Below are positions 1 to 7,264 of a stretch of DNA of 17,912 bases, piece by piece. The notes under the pieces are model-generated. The model made no database searches. It was not told where the DNA came from and saw nothing but the letters and a program-made list of their open reading frames with translations. The translations under genes were made by a program, and so were the position numbers. Numbering within the stretch: the stretch's first letter is position 1; each line of letters begins with the position of its first letter. The stretch spans positions 1 to 17,912 of the forward strand of contig NZ_JBQCEE010000392.1 in the NCBI RefSeq assembly GCF_051960575.1, given 5' to 3'. This DNA comes from JBQCEE01 sp051960575 (lineage in GTDB: Bacteria; Actinomycetota; Actinomycetes; Mycobacteriales; Jatrophihabitantaceae).

Positions 1-127
1 GCGCGGCCATCCCCTCGGCGTCGTCGACGCCGTCACGCAGGCCGAGCTCGCGCTTCGCGTTCGACAGCGTCGTGTCGAGGTCGGCGGCGAGGAACACCAG
101 CTGACGGACGGCGGGCAGTGCGGTCAC
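1..127 (-). CDS. VOC/glyoxalase-like protein, N-terminal fragment (partial)
   Basis: This is the first ~42 codons of a gene that runs off the left edge. The visible protein starts VTALPAVRQLVFLAADLDTT and continues to an ELGLRDGVDDAEG stretch. The pattern of a beta strand (RQLVFLAADL), a helix and then an LGL turn resembles the opening beta-alpha unit of the vicinal-oxygen-chelate (glyoxalase-like) fold. Metal ligands would lie mostly beyond the edge, so the reaction cannot be judged. The GTG at 127 is chosen because a GAGAGG ribosome binding site lies just upstream, within 12 bases of the stop of the preceding thiolase. The two genes are therefore almost certainly co-transcribed. The family assignment rests on a short segment and is tentative. 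Confidence 0.55.
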   Translation of the reverse strand, partial: MTALPAVRQLVFLAADLDTTLSNAKRELGLRDGVDDAEGMAA

Positions 128-139
128 CGCGGTGTCCTC

Positions 140-1357
140 TCAGTCGAGACGTTCGACGACGACGGCGGTGCCGAGGCCGAGCGCTGCGGGAATGGTGAGC
201 AACGCGTAGCGCCCGCCCGTGCGCTCGAGCGCACCCAGGGCGGTGGCCAGCAGGATGCCGCCGCTGGCGCCGAGCGGGTGCCCCATCGAGATCGCGCCGC
301 CGTCGACGTTGAGGACGTCGTCGGGGAAGCCGAACTCGCGCTGCACGAGCAGCGGGCTCACCGAGAACGACTCGTTCGCCTCGACGATGTCGAGGTCGCC
401 CGGCGTGAGGCCGGCCATCGCCAAGGCGCGCCGAATCGCGTCGAGCGTCGCGGTCAGCAACGGCGAGCGCACGGCCGCAGTGGCCGTGGCGACGATCCGC
501 GCCCGCGGCCGCGCGCCGAGCGCGTCACCGGCCGAGCGGGTCCCGATGAGCGCCAGCGACGCACCGTCGACGATCTGCGGCGCGCACGCCGCCGTGTGCA
601 CGGCGGGGAACTCCCCCAGTTCGGGCAGCCGGCGGCCGACCCGCGCGTGCGCCTCGGCGTCGTCGGGGAAGAGCAGCGGCATCGCCTCGAAGTCCGGCAG
701 CGTCATCTGCGGACGGATGGCGTCGTCGCGCTCGAGCAGCACCTCGCCGTCCCTGTCGCGCACGGGGATCACGCTGCCGTCGAAGTGCCCGGCCGCCCAG
801 GCGGCCGCCGAGTGCCGGTGCGAGCGGAGGCCGTAGGCGTCCAGTTCGGCCCGCTCGAGCTTGGCGACGGCCGCCGTCGCGTCGGCAGAGACGCCGATCG
901 TGACGAAGCCGGTGCGCTCGGCGAGCTCGGCGTCGAAGTGGATGCCCGGACGGTCGGACATCATCGGCACCTGCGACATCGACTCGACACCACCGGCGGC
1001 GACGAGGTCGGCGGTCCCTGCGGTCACCTGTGCGGCGGCGTTCGCCAGTGCGTCGAGGCCGGAGCAGCACAGGCGGCCGACGACCGTGCCGGACACGTCG
1101 TCGGGCCAGCCGGCGTGGATCGCCGAGGCCCGCGCGATGTTGCCGGCCTGGGCCCCGGTGACGGTGCTGACGCCCAGGATCACCTCGTCGACCCGGGCGC
1201 CCCTGGCGGACAGGCCGTTGCGGTCGTCGAGGGCGTGCATCAGCTGCCCCATCAGCTCGTGCGGCGCGACCCCGGCGAGCGCACCCCCGTCGCGGCGTAC
1301 CCGCGCGCGTGGCGTGCGCACCGCGTCGTAGACATAGGCGTCCAGCTGTCGGCTCAT
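140..1357 (-). CDS. Thiolase-family acetyl-CoA acetyltransferase with altered C-terminal active site
   Basis: A 405-residue protein of normal thiolase length. Thiolases cleave 3-ketoacyl-CoA with CoA, or run the reverse condensation. The nucleophile motif is visible as GRLCCSGLDA with Cys97 in the acylated position. The asparagine loop reads NESF (Asn328) and the catalytic histidine sits in GAISMGHPLGASGG (His360). The second catalytic cysteine, normally in a C-x-G-G-G motif 30 residues after this histidine, is replaced: the local sequence is LLTIPAALGLG, with Pro390 in the Cys place. The other thiolase of this window keeps that Cys at the same spacing. The protein may therefore be a degradative or non-classical thiolase, or catalytically impaired. 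It leads a pair with the VOC-like gene and is divergent from the NPD flavoprotein. The ATG has no Shine-Dalgarno site and may be leaderless. Confidence 0.9.
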   Translation of the reverse strand: MSRQLDAYVYDAVRTPRARVRRDGGALAGVAPHELMGQLMHALDDRNGLSARGARVDEVILGVSTVTGAQAGNIARASAIHAGWPDDVSGTVVGRLCCSGLDALANAAAQVTAGTADLVAAGGVESMSQVPMMSDRPGIHFDAELAERTGFVTIGVSADATAAVAKLERAELDAYGLRSHRHSAAAWAAGHFDGSVIPVRDRDGEVLLERDDAIRPQMTLPDFEAMPLLFPDDAEAHARVGRRLPELGEFPAVHTAACAPQIVDGASLALIGTRSAGDALGARPRARIVATATAAVRSPLLTATLDAIRRALAMAGLTPGDLDIVEANESFSVSPLLVQREFGFPDDVLNVDGGAISMGHPLGASGGILLATALGALERTGGRYALLTIPAALGLGTAVVVERLD

Positions 1358-1375
1358 ACTTCAGTAATAGCAGTG
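1358..1375 (-). promoter_or_regulatory. Operator-like element abutting the thiolase start, with possible leaderless -10
   Basis: On the minus strand this reads CACTGCTATTACTGAAGT and ends directly before the ATG at 1357. It shares CACTGCTA, ACTG and AGT with the 16-base element found at 1449-1464 and 8426-8441, but has two extra central bases. TATTAC occupies positions -12 to -7 before the ATG, the spacing expected for a -10 box of a leaderless transcript. Both roles are inferred from sequence. Confidence 0.4.
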
Positions 1376-1448
1376 ACTCGACGGCACCGACAAGACTCGC
1401 CGACCGCTTGCGCGGTGGGTGCGCCGCATGATTCAGTGCATCGAGCAG

Positions 1449-1464
1449 CACTGCTAACTGTAGT
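1449..1464. promoter_or_regulatory. Palindromic operator candidate, thiolase/NPD divergent region
   Basis: The sequence CACTGCTAACTGTAGT is an imperfect palindrome (ACTGCT, 3-base spacer, TGTAGT). It recurs identically at 8426-8441 and in variant form at 12259-12273. It lies in the 147-base gap between two divergent genes, which otherwise shows no coding potential. On the minus strand it contains TACAGT, a TAnnnT-type -10 candidate facing the thiolase. A dimeric regulator, for example of the TetR family, is a plausible ligand, but no regulator gene is in the window. Confidence 0.55.
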
Positions 1465-1504
1465 ACGTCGCGGTCGGTCGGCCGCCGGAGGGGAGCGACC
1501 GCCC

Positions 1505-2437
1505 ATGGACCTCCTCGACCGGCTGCGCGTCCCGGTGATCGCCGCGCCGATGTTCCTGATCTCGGGGCCGGATCTCGTCATCGCCGCGGGCCGCGCGGGC
1601 GCGATCGGTGCGTTCCCCGCCCCGAACTGTCGCACCACCGAGCAGCTCGACGAGTGGCTGACGACGATCGCCTCGGCGCTCGGCCCGGACCTCCCGTGGG
1701 CGCTCAACCTCGTCACGCACAGCACGAACGAGCGGCTGCCCGCCGACCTCGAGGTCGTCGCCGCCCACCGGCCACCCATCGTGATCACCGCGCTGGGCTC
1801 ACCGCGTCCGGTGATGGAGACGGTGCAGGGCTACGGGGGCGTGGTCATCGCCGACGTCGTGAGCGTCGCGCTCGCCCGCAAGGCGGCGGCCGCGGGGGTC
1901 GACGGCCTCGCCTGCATCTCGGCCGGCGCGGGCGGGCACACGGGACACCTGTCCCCCTTCGCGTTCGTGAGCGCCGTGCGCGAGTTCTTCGACGGCATCG
2001 TCGCGGTGGGCGGTGGGATCAGTGATGGGCACGGCGTCGCCGGCGCCATCACCGCCGGCGCCGACCTCGTCTATGTCGGCACGCGGTTCCTCGCCACCGA
2101 CGAGAGCATGGCGCAGCCCGAGTACAAGCAGATGATCGTCGACCACGGGGTCGACGACCTCATCGTCAGCTCCGCGGTCACCGGCACCGACGCGTCCTGG
2201 CTGCGTCCGAGCCTCATCGCGAACGGCTACGACCTGGACGACCTGACCGTGCCGGCCCAGCGCAGCTACAACAGCGGCAACGCCGACGGGCACACCCGCT
2301 GGAAGGACATCTGGGCCGCCGGGCAGGGCCTCGGCACCATCCACGCCGTCGAACCGACGACGGTCGTCATCGACCGCCTGGAGGCCGAGTACCGCGAGGC
2401 GATGCAGCGCCGCGCCCGGTTCGGCCGCCAGGACTGA
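1505..2437 (+). CDS. NPD/nitronate-monooxygenase-like FMN oxidoreductase
   Basis: A 310-residue TIM-barrel flavoprotein of the nitronate monooxygenase/2-nitropropane dioxygenase family. The N-terminal VPVIAAPMFLISGPDL segment is the usual opening strand with an AxPM turn. The AGAGGHTG motif supplies the conserved histidine (His145), and VAVGGGISDG followed by YVGTRFLATDES forms the FMN phosphate-binding end. Members oxidise nitronates or act as flavin-dependent reductases; in actinobacterial steroid catabolism a relative (IpdC) acts on a CoA thioester. Its neighbours make a CoA-pathway role more likely here than nitronate detoxification, but this is inference. The ATG at 1505 is preceded by GGAGGGGA at 1487-1494. 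The frame stays open far upstream only because of antisense GC bias. It is followed by the NTF2-like gene after 58 bases. Confidence 0.88.
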   Translation: MDLLDRLRVPVIAAPMFLISGPDLVIAAGRAGAIGAFPAPNCRTTEQLDEWLTTIASALGPDLPWALNLVTHSTNERLPADLEVVAAHRPPIVITALGSPRPVMETVQGYGGVVIADVVSVALARKAAAAGVDGLACISAGAGGHTGHLSPFAFVSAVREFFDGIVAVGGGISDGHGVAGAITAGADLVYVGTRFLATDESMAQPEYKQMIVDHGVDDLIVSSAVTGTDASWLRPSLIANGYDLDDLTVPAQRSYNSGNADGHTRWKDIWAAGQGLGTIHAVEPTTVVIDRLEAEYREAMQRRARFGRQD

Positions 2438-2495
2438 CATCGCACAGCGCTCACCCGCACATCGCACCGCCACCGAACGAGACGGAGCCACCCGC

Positions 2496-2888
2496 ATGAC
2501 CGACGCACCGCGCCACCCCTACGTCCAGCTGCTCGACCGGATCATCGCCGCCGCCGAGGCCGGCGACGCGACCGACCTGTACGACATCTACACCGAGGAC
2601 GCGGTCATCTGGCACAACCACGACGGCCGCGAGACGACCGTCGCCCAGAACGCCGACCTGCTCGAGAAGATGGCGCAGTGGGTGGCCGACCGCCGGTACA
2701 CCGAGCGCCGCATCCACGTCTTCGACGGCGGCGTGGTGCAGCAGCACGTCCTGCGCGGCACGCACCGCACCACCGGCGAGGAGCTGTCGATGGACGCCTG
2801 CGCCGTGCTGTACGTCAACGCCGAGGGCAGGGCCACCCGCCTGGACGAGTACATCGACTCGGCGCAGGCGCGGAAGTTCCGCCCTTAG
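2496..2888 (+). CDS. NTF2-like/SnoaL-fold small protein
   Basis: A 130-residue protein with the layout of an NTF2-like cone fold: a long N-terminal helix pair (residues 8-30), then YDIYTEDAVIWHNHDGRET, a central helix (VAQNADLLEKMAQWVADR) and C-terminal beta strands ending in RLDEYIDSAQ. The family includes isomerases, hydratases, epoxide hydrolases and non-catalytic binding proteins, and the exact activity cannot be read from sequence. The histidine/asparagine cluster WHNHDG lies at the position that usually lines the pocket. The start is an ATG with GGAG eight bases upstream. It lies 58 bases after the NPD flavoprotein on the same strand, so the two probably form a transcription unit. It ends in a convergent hairpin. 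Confidence 0.82.
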   Translation: MTDAPRHPYVQLLDRIIAAAEAGDATDLYDIYTEDAVIWHNHDGRETTVAQNADLLEKMAQWVADRRYTERRIHVFDGGVVQQHVLRGTHRTTGEELSMDACAVLYVNAEGRATRLDEYIDSAQARKFRP

Positions 2889-2905
2889 CGCTCGGGAGGG
2901 AGCGC
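2888..2905. terminator. Candidate bidirectional terminator hairpin
   Basis: GCGCTC (2888-2893), a six-base loop, and GAGCGC (2900-2905) form a perfect inverted repeat in the 19-base gap between two convergent genes. There is no T-tract, as is common for terminators in GC-rich actinobacteria. Function is inferred from position and symmetry. Confidence 0.5.
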
Positions 2906-2907
2906 GG

Positions 2908-4131
2908 TCAGCGCAGCCGCTCGACGATCATCGCCATGCCCTGACCGCCACCGACGCACATCGTCTCCAGCCCGAACTGCGCGTCCCGTTCGGCGAGGCT
3001 GTGCAGCAGCGTCGTGAGGATGCGCGCTCCGGTCGCGCCGAACGGGTGGCCGAGCGCGATGCCGCCGCCGTTCACGTTCAGCTTGTCGTGCGGGATGGCC
3101 AGCTCGCGGGCGCTGCCGATCACCTGTGCGGCGAAGGCCTCGTTGATCTCGACGAGGTCGATGTCGGCCATCGTGAGGCCCGCGCGCCGCAGCGCGAGCC
3201 GGCTGGCCTCGACCGGGCCCAGGCCCATGATCTCCGGGCTCAGGCCGGTGGCTGCCGTGGCCACGATGCGAGCGAGCGGGGTGATGCCCAGCTCCGCGGC
3301 GCGGCGGTCGCTCATGACGACGACCGCCGCGGCACCGTCGTTGAGCGGGCAGCAGTTGCCGGCCGTCACCGTGCCGTCCGGACGGAACGCCGGTGGCAGG
3401 CCCGCGAGTGTCTCGAGGGTCGTCTGCGGCCGCGGGCCGTCGTCGGCGGTGAGGAGGGTGCCGTCGTCCAGCCGGATCGGGGTGATGTCCGTGGCGAAGA
3501 AGCCGCGCTCGATCGCGGCTGCAGCACGTTGCTGGCTCGCCAGCGCGAACTCGTCCTGTTCCTCGCGGGTGATGCCCATCAGCTGCGCGACGTTCTCTGC
3601 GGTCAGTCCCATTCCGATGAACAGGTCCGGGATGCCGCCGTGCTCACGCGGATCGCTCCAGGTGCGCCCGCCTGCGGCGTACGCCGCGGTGCCTTCGTCC
3701 AGGTGCAGGAACATCGGGTGGCGGGTGTCCGGCAGCGGCTGCGGGAAGGCGGCCGCGTGCCGACTGACGCTCTCGAGCCCGACGGACAGGAACACGTCGC
3801 CCTCGCCGGAGCGGATGGCATGGAACGCCATGCGGGTGCTCTGCAGGCTCGACGAGCAGTAGCGCGTGACCGTCGTGCCCGGCACGGAGTCCCACCCGAG
3901 CTCGACGGCGAGGTTGCGGGCGACGTTGTAGTCGGTCTCGCCCTGCGGCTGGGTGTAGCCCGCGACGATGTCCTCGATGTCGAACGGGTCGAGCTCCGGC
4001 ACCTGCGCCAGCGCTGCCCCGATCATCTGCACGGCCATGTCGTCGGGACGCATCTCGCGCAGCGATCCCTTGAACGCACGGCCGATGGGTGACCTGGCGC
4101 AGGCGACGATGACGGCATCGGGGCGGGTCAC
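2908..4131 (-). CDS. Thiolase (acetyl-CoA C-acyltransferase), complete active site
   Basis: A 407-residue thiolase with all canonical elements: nucleophilic Cys92 in TVTRYCSSSLQS, the NEAFA loop, His362 in GGIALGHPFGATGA, and the second catalytic Cys392 in ETMCVGGGQGMA. It should cleave a 3-ketoacyl-CoA to a shortened acyl-CoA plus acetyl- or propionyl-CoA. The GTG start at 4131 is chosen because translation from it gives the standard N-terminus (MTRPDAVIVACARSPIGRAF) and because it forms a GTGA overlap with the stop of the preceding ligase. The frame open further upstream is antisense-like and lacks thiolase sequence. It is the last gene of the carboxylase operon, which suggests the thiolase acts after ligation and carboxylation steps. 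Substrate chain type is unknown. Confidence 0.92.
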   Translation of the reverse strand: MTRPDAVIVACARSPIGRAFKGSLREMRPDDMAVQMIGAALAQVPELDPFDIEDIVAGYTQPQGETDYNVARNLAVELGWDSVPGTTVTRYCSSSLQSTRMAFHAIRSGEGDVFLSVGLESVSRHAAAFPQPLPDTRHPMFLHLDEGTAAYAAGGRTWSDPREHGGIPDLFIGMGLTAENVAQLMGITREEQDEFALASQQRAAAAIERGFFATDITPIRLDDGTLLTADDGPRPQTTLETLAGLPPAFRPDGTVTAGNCCPLNDGAAAVVVMSDRRAAELGITPLARIVATAATGLSPEIMGLGPVEASRLALRRAGLTMADIDLVEINEAFAAQVIGSARELAIPHDKLNVNGGGIALGHPFGATGARILTTLLHSLAERDAQFGLETMCVGGGQGMAMIVERLR

Positions 4132-5720
4132 GGGGACACCTGCGTCCGGTCGTGCGCACCGTCGACGGTGCGCGGGATCAGCGCCTTCTGCACGCGCAGC
4201 GTCGGCGTCTTGGGCAGGGCGTCGAGGAACTCGACGTAGCGCGGCACCATGAACCGCGGCAACCGCTCGTCGAGGTACGCCCACAACTGCTCGGCCGTCA
4301 CGGCGGAGTCGGGCTGCCGGATGACGACCAGCTTGATCTCGTCCTCGGCCTCGTCGGCGGGCACGGCGATCGCCGCGCACTCGAGCACGCCGGGATGCAG
4401 GATCGCCTCGGCCTCGACCTCGTAGGACGACACGTTCTCGCCCCGACGGCGGATGGTGTCCTTGAGCCGGTCGACGAACAGGTAGCGGCCCTGCTCATCG
4501 CGGCGGAACGCGTCACCGGTGTGGAACCAGCCGTTACGCCAGGCGTCGACCGTCGCCTGCGGCATGTCGAGGTAGCCGGCGTTCAGCGTCCACGGCTCGG
4601 CGGTGCGCAGGATCAGCTCGCCGACCTCGCCGTCGGCGACCTCGTGGTCGTGGGCATCGACGATGCGCAGTTCGTAGGACGGGTACCCCTCGCGGATCGG
4701 CCCGCAGTTCGGGGTGTCCCCCGGCCGCCACTCGCCGAGGTAGGTCGGGACGCTGATCTCGGTCATGTTGTACGCGCTCCACACGCGGGTGCCGAAGCGG
4801 GCGTTGAACTCGTCGACGGCGGGCACGACCGGCGCCATGAGCACGTTCGTCAGCGTCGTATCGGCGTCGTCCGGCCGTGGCGGCGCGGACAGCAGGAACT
4901 GCGCCATGGCCCCGATCAGGGCGGCGTCGGTCGCGCGGTACTGCCGCACCTCGTCCCAGAACCGGCTGCCGCTGAAGGCGTGCCGCATCACCGCGACACC
5001 ACCGAGCATGGCCATGACCGCCGCCGCACCCTTGGCCTGCACGTGGTTCGGCGGCCCGGTCACGTACATGACCTTGTCCGGACTGGGACCGCCGAGCACG
5101 CCGGTGACGGTCAGCATCTGGCCGGCGTGCAACTGGCCCCACGGCATGAGCACGCCCTTGGAGGGCCCGGTCGTACCGGACGTGTAGATCACCGACGCGA
5201 TGTCCCACGGCTGCAGCTCGGCGTAGGGGCGCACGGGCTCGTCGTCGACGCCGGCGAGCACGTCGGCCACCGGCAGGACGGTCAACCGGCCGGCCGCGTC
5301 CTCGGGCTCCTGCAGCGTGATCACGCGCTGCAGCGCCGGCACGCTCTCGGCAGCAGCCATGATGTTGGCGACGGCGGACGCGTCGGCGATGACCAGCTCG
5401 GCGGCAGGCAGCCGCAGCTGGTGCGCGAGCACGGTGCCGCGCAGGTCGACGTTGACGGGCACCTCGACCGCGCCGGCCCAGGCGATGCCGAACCACAGCG
5501 CGTAGTTCTCGACGGTGTTGTGCAGCATCGTCACGACCCTCGCGCCCGGCTGCACGCCCAGCCGCATCAGCGCACGCGCCCACAGCAGCGCCCGCGCGTG
5601 CAGCTCGCCGTAGGTGGACGAGCCGCCCTCGACGTCGACCAGGTACGGCCGGTCGGGGATCGTGCCCGCCCGCTGCTCGATCACCAGCGGCAGGACGACC
5701 TCGTCGCGCGGGTACCTCAT
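4128..5720 (-). CDS. AMP-forming acyl-CoA ligase (FadD/CaiC-like)
   Basis: A 530-residue ANL-superfamily ligase, which activates a carboxylic acid with ATP and CoA through an acyl-adenylate. The P-loop YTSGTTGPSKG is at residues 179-189, YNMTE around 317-321, WFHTGD around 398-403, the hinge DRLKDTIRRRGENVSSYEVE at 417-436, and the C-terminal catalytic lysine in LRVQKALI (Lys512). The RRRGEN-S hinge resembles the crotonobetaine/carnitine-CoA ligase branch more than long-chain FadD proteins, which hints at a small or unusual acid, but the substrate is not predictable. The ATG at 5720 overlaps the carboxyltransferase stop (ATGA), and its own stop overlaps the downstream thiolase start (GTGA), so translation is likely coupled along the operon. 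Confidence 0.92.
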   Translation of the reverse strand: MRYPRDEVVLPLVIEQRAGTIPDRPYLVDVEGGSSTYGELHARALLWARALMRLGVQPGARVVTMLHNTVENYALWFGIAWAGAVEVPVNVDLRGTVLAHQLRLPAAELVIADASAVANIMAAAESVPALQRVITLQEPEDAAGRLTVLPVADVLAGVDDEPVRPYAELQPWDIASVIYTSGTTGPSKGVLMPWGQLHAGQMLTVTGVLGGPSPDKVMYVTGPPNHVQAKGAAAVMAMLGGVAVMRHAFSGSRFWDEVRQYRATDAALIGAMAQFLLSAPPRPDDADTTLTNVLMAPVVPAVDEFNARFGTRVWSAYNMTEISVPTYLGEWRPGDTPNCGPIREGYPSYELRIVDAHDHEVADGEVGELILRTAEPWTLNAGYLDMPQATVDAWRNGWFHTGDAFRRDEQGRYLFVDRLKDTIRRRGENVSSYEVEAEAILHPGVLECAAIAVPADEAEDEIKLVVIRQPDSAVTAEQLWAYLDERLPRFMVPRYVEFLDALPKTPTLRVQKALIPRTVDGAHDRTQVSP

Positions 5721-7264
5721 GGCCGCAACCCCCACGCCACGCGTCCGGGTGTGCGCAGCGGCGCCACCAGGTCGGCGAACTCGCAGAGCAACGGACGGGT
5801 GTCGCGCGGATCGATGAGCTGCTCGATGTCGAACGCCTCGGCCGTCTTGATCACGCCCTGCACGTCGGCGATGCGCGCCATGATGTCGGCCATCAGCGCG
5901 GCGGGGTCGTCGCTCGCCTCGAGCTCGGCGCGGTAGGCGGCCTCGACCCCGCCCTCGGCGGGGATCGAGCCCCAGTCGGCCGACGGCCACGCGTAGCGGT
6001 ACTGCAGCCGCGCGGCGTTCGAGTGCCCGGCGCCACCGACCCCGAAGACCTTGCGCAGGATGATCGAGCACCACGGGACGCGCGCCTGGTACACCGCCGA
6101 CAGCGCCCGCATGCCGTGCCGGATCGCCGAGCTCTTCTCGGCCTCCGTGCCGATGAGAAACCCGGGATTGTCGACGAGGTGCACCACCGGCAGGTGGAAG
6201 GTGTCGGCGAGGTCGACGAAGCGGACGGCCTTGTCGGCCGCGTCCGCACCCCAGCTGCCGCCGTAGATGTACGGGTCGTTCGCCATGACCGCCACGGGCC
6301 AGCCGTCGAGCCGCGCGAGCCCGGTGACGAGCGCGCGACCGAAGCGAGCGCCCAGTTCGAAGAACGAGCCGGTGTCGACGATCGACTCGATGATCGGACG
6401 GATCTTGTAGACCCGGCGCCGCTCGACAGGGATCGCACGCACGAGCCAGTCGTCCCTGCGGTCGGGGTCGTCGGTGGGCTCGGCACGCGGCGGCAGGTCG
6501 TGCACCGACGACGGCAGGTAGGACAGGAAGCGGCGCGTGCACTCGAAGGCCTCGGCCTCCGAGTCGACCACGGCATCGACGGTGCCGTTGCGGCCGTGCA
6601 CGTCCACACCGCCGAGCTCGTCCTTGGTGACGGTCTCGCCGATCGCCGCGACGAGCGGGGGCCCGGCGGTGAAGATCTGGCTGATGCCGCGCACCATGAC
6701 CGAGTAGTGGCTCGCGACCACACGGGCGGCGCCGAAGCCGGCACACGGGCCGAGCGCGAGCGAGACCACGGGCACGGTGGCCAGGTTGTCGGCCGACACC
6801 TCCCAGCCGGGCAGCGCCGGGACGTAGGTGCGGCCCATCTCGACCAGGCTCCGGATGCTGCCGCCGCCACCCGTGCCGTCGACCAGCCGCACGATCGGCA
6901 CGCGCAACTCGTTGGCCATCTGCTCGCTGTAGATCTGCTTGCGGATGTTGAACGCGTCGGAGGCACCGCCGCGCACGGTGAAGTCGTCGGCACCGACGAC
7001 GACCATGCGCCCGTCGATGCGGCCGCGTCCGGTGAGGAAGTTCGTGGGCAGGAACTCGCGGAGTCCGCCGTGCTCGTAGCGCGCCTTGCCGGACAGCGTG
7101 CCGAGCTCGCGGAAGCTGCCGGCGTCGAGCAGCGCGTCGATCCGCTGCCGCACGTCGAGCTTGCCGTTGGCGTGCTGGCGCGCGACCTTCTCCGGCCCAC
7201 CCATGCGGCGGCCGAGCGCCTCGCGCTCGCGGATCTCGTCCACCGCGGACTGCCAGTCGGTCAT
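5717..7264 (-). CDS. Acyl-CoA carboxylase carboxyltransferase (beta) subunit
   Basis: A 515-residue carboxyltransferase with two crotonase-fold halves. It moves a carboxyl group from carboxybiotin to an acyl-CoA. The first glycine-rich oxyanion region is GTGGGGSIRS (residues 130-139), and the second is FGVGGAGHSN (407-416), followed by a YAWPSADWG segment typical of the C-terminal half. The second motif resembles the GAGNYG of methylcrotonyl- and geranyl-CoA carboxylases rather than the GGAYDVM of propionyl/acetyl-CoA enzymes; His414 falls about where a specificity-setting Asp sits in PccB. A branched enoyl-CoA substrate is therefore an inference. The ATG overlaps the stop of the biotin carboxylase gene, and the stop overlaps the ligase start. 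No biotin carrier protein is encoded nearby. Confidence 0.92.
   Translation of the reverse strand: MTDWQSAVDEIREREALGRRMGGPEKVARQHANGKLDVRQRIDALLDAGSFRELGTLSGKARYEHGGLREFLPTNFLTGRGRIDGRMVVVGADDFTVRGGASDAFNIRKQIYSEQMANELRVPIVRLVDGTGGGGSIRSLVEMGRTYVPALPGWEVSADNLATVPVVSLALGPCAGFGAARVVASHYSVMVRGISQIFTAGPPLVAAIGETVTKDELGGVDVHGRNGTVDAVVDSEAEAFECTRRFLSYLPSSVHDLPPRAEPTDDPDRRDDWLVRAIPVERRRVYKIRPIIESIVDTGSFFELGARFGRALVTGLARLDGWPVAVMANDPYIYGGSWGADAADKAVRFVDLADTFHLPVVHLVDNPGFLIGTEAEKSSAIRHGMRALSAVYQARVPWCSIILRKVFGVGGAGHSNAARLQYRYAWPSADWGSIPAEGGVEAAYRAELEASDDPAALMADIMARIADVQGVIKTAEAFDIEQLIDPRDTRPLLCEFADLVAPLRTPGRVAWGLRP

Noticed and set aside
278..1504. Upstream extension of the NPD flavoprotein reading frame
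   Set aside because: The extension is antisense to the thiolase and crosses the promoter region; homology to the flavoprotein family begins at the ATG at 1505, which has a good ribosome binding site.
4152..5936. Long plus-strand open frame (594 codons) opposite the ligase and carboxyltransferase
   Set aside because: It is antisense to two clearly conserved genes, its translation is rich in Arg, His, Gly and Val with no family motif, and it reflects GC-rich codon bias in the shadow frame.
5893..7200. Second minus-strand open frame (435 codons) within the carboxyltransferase gene
   Set aside because: It is a Ser/Arg/Pro-rich out-of-frame translation of the same DNA without motifs, a typical GC shadow.
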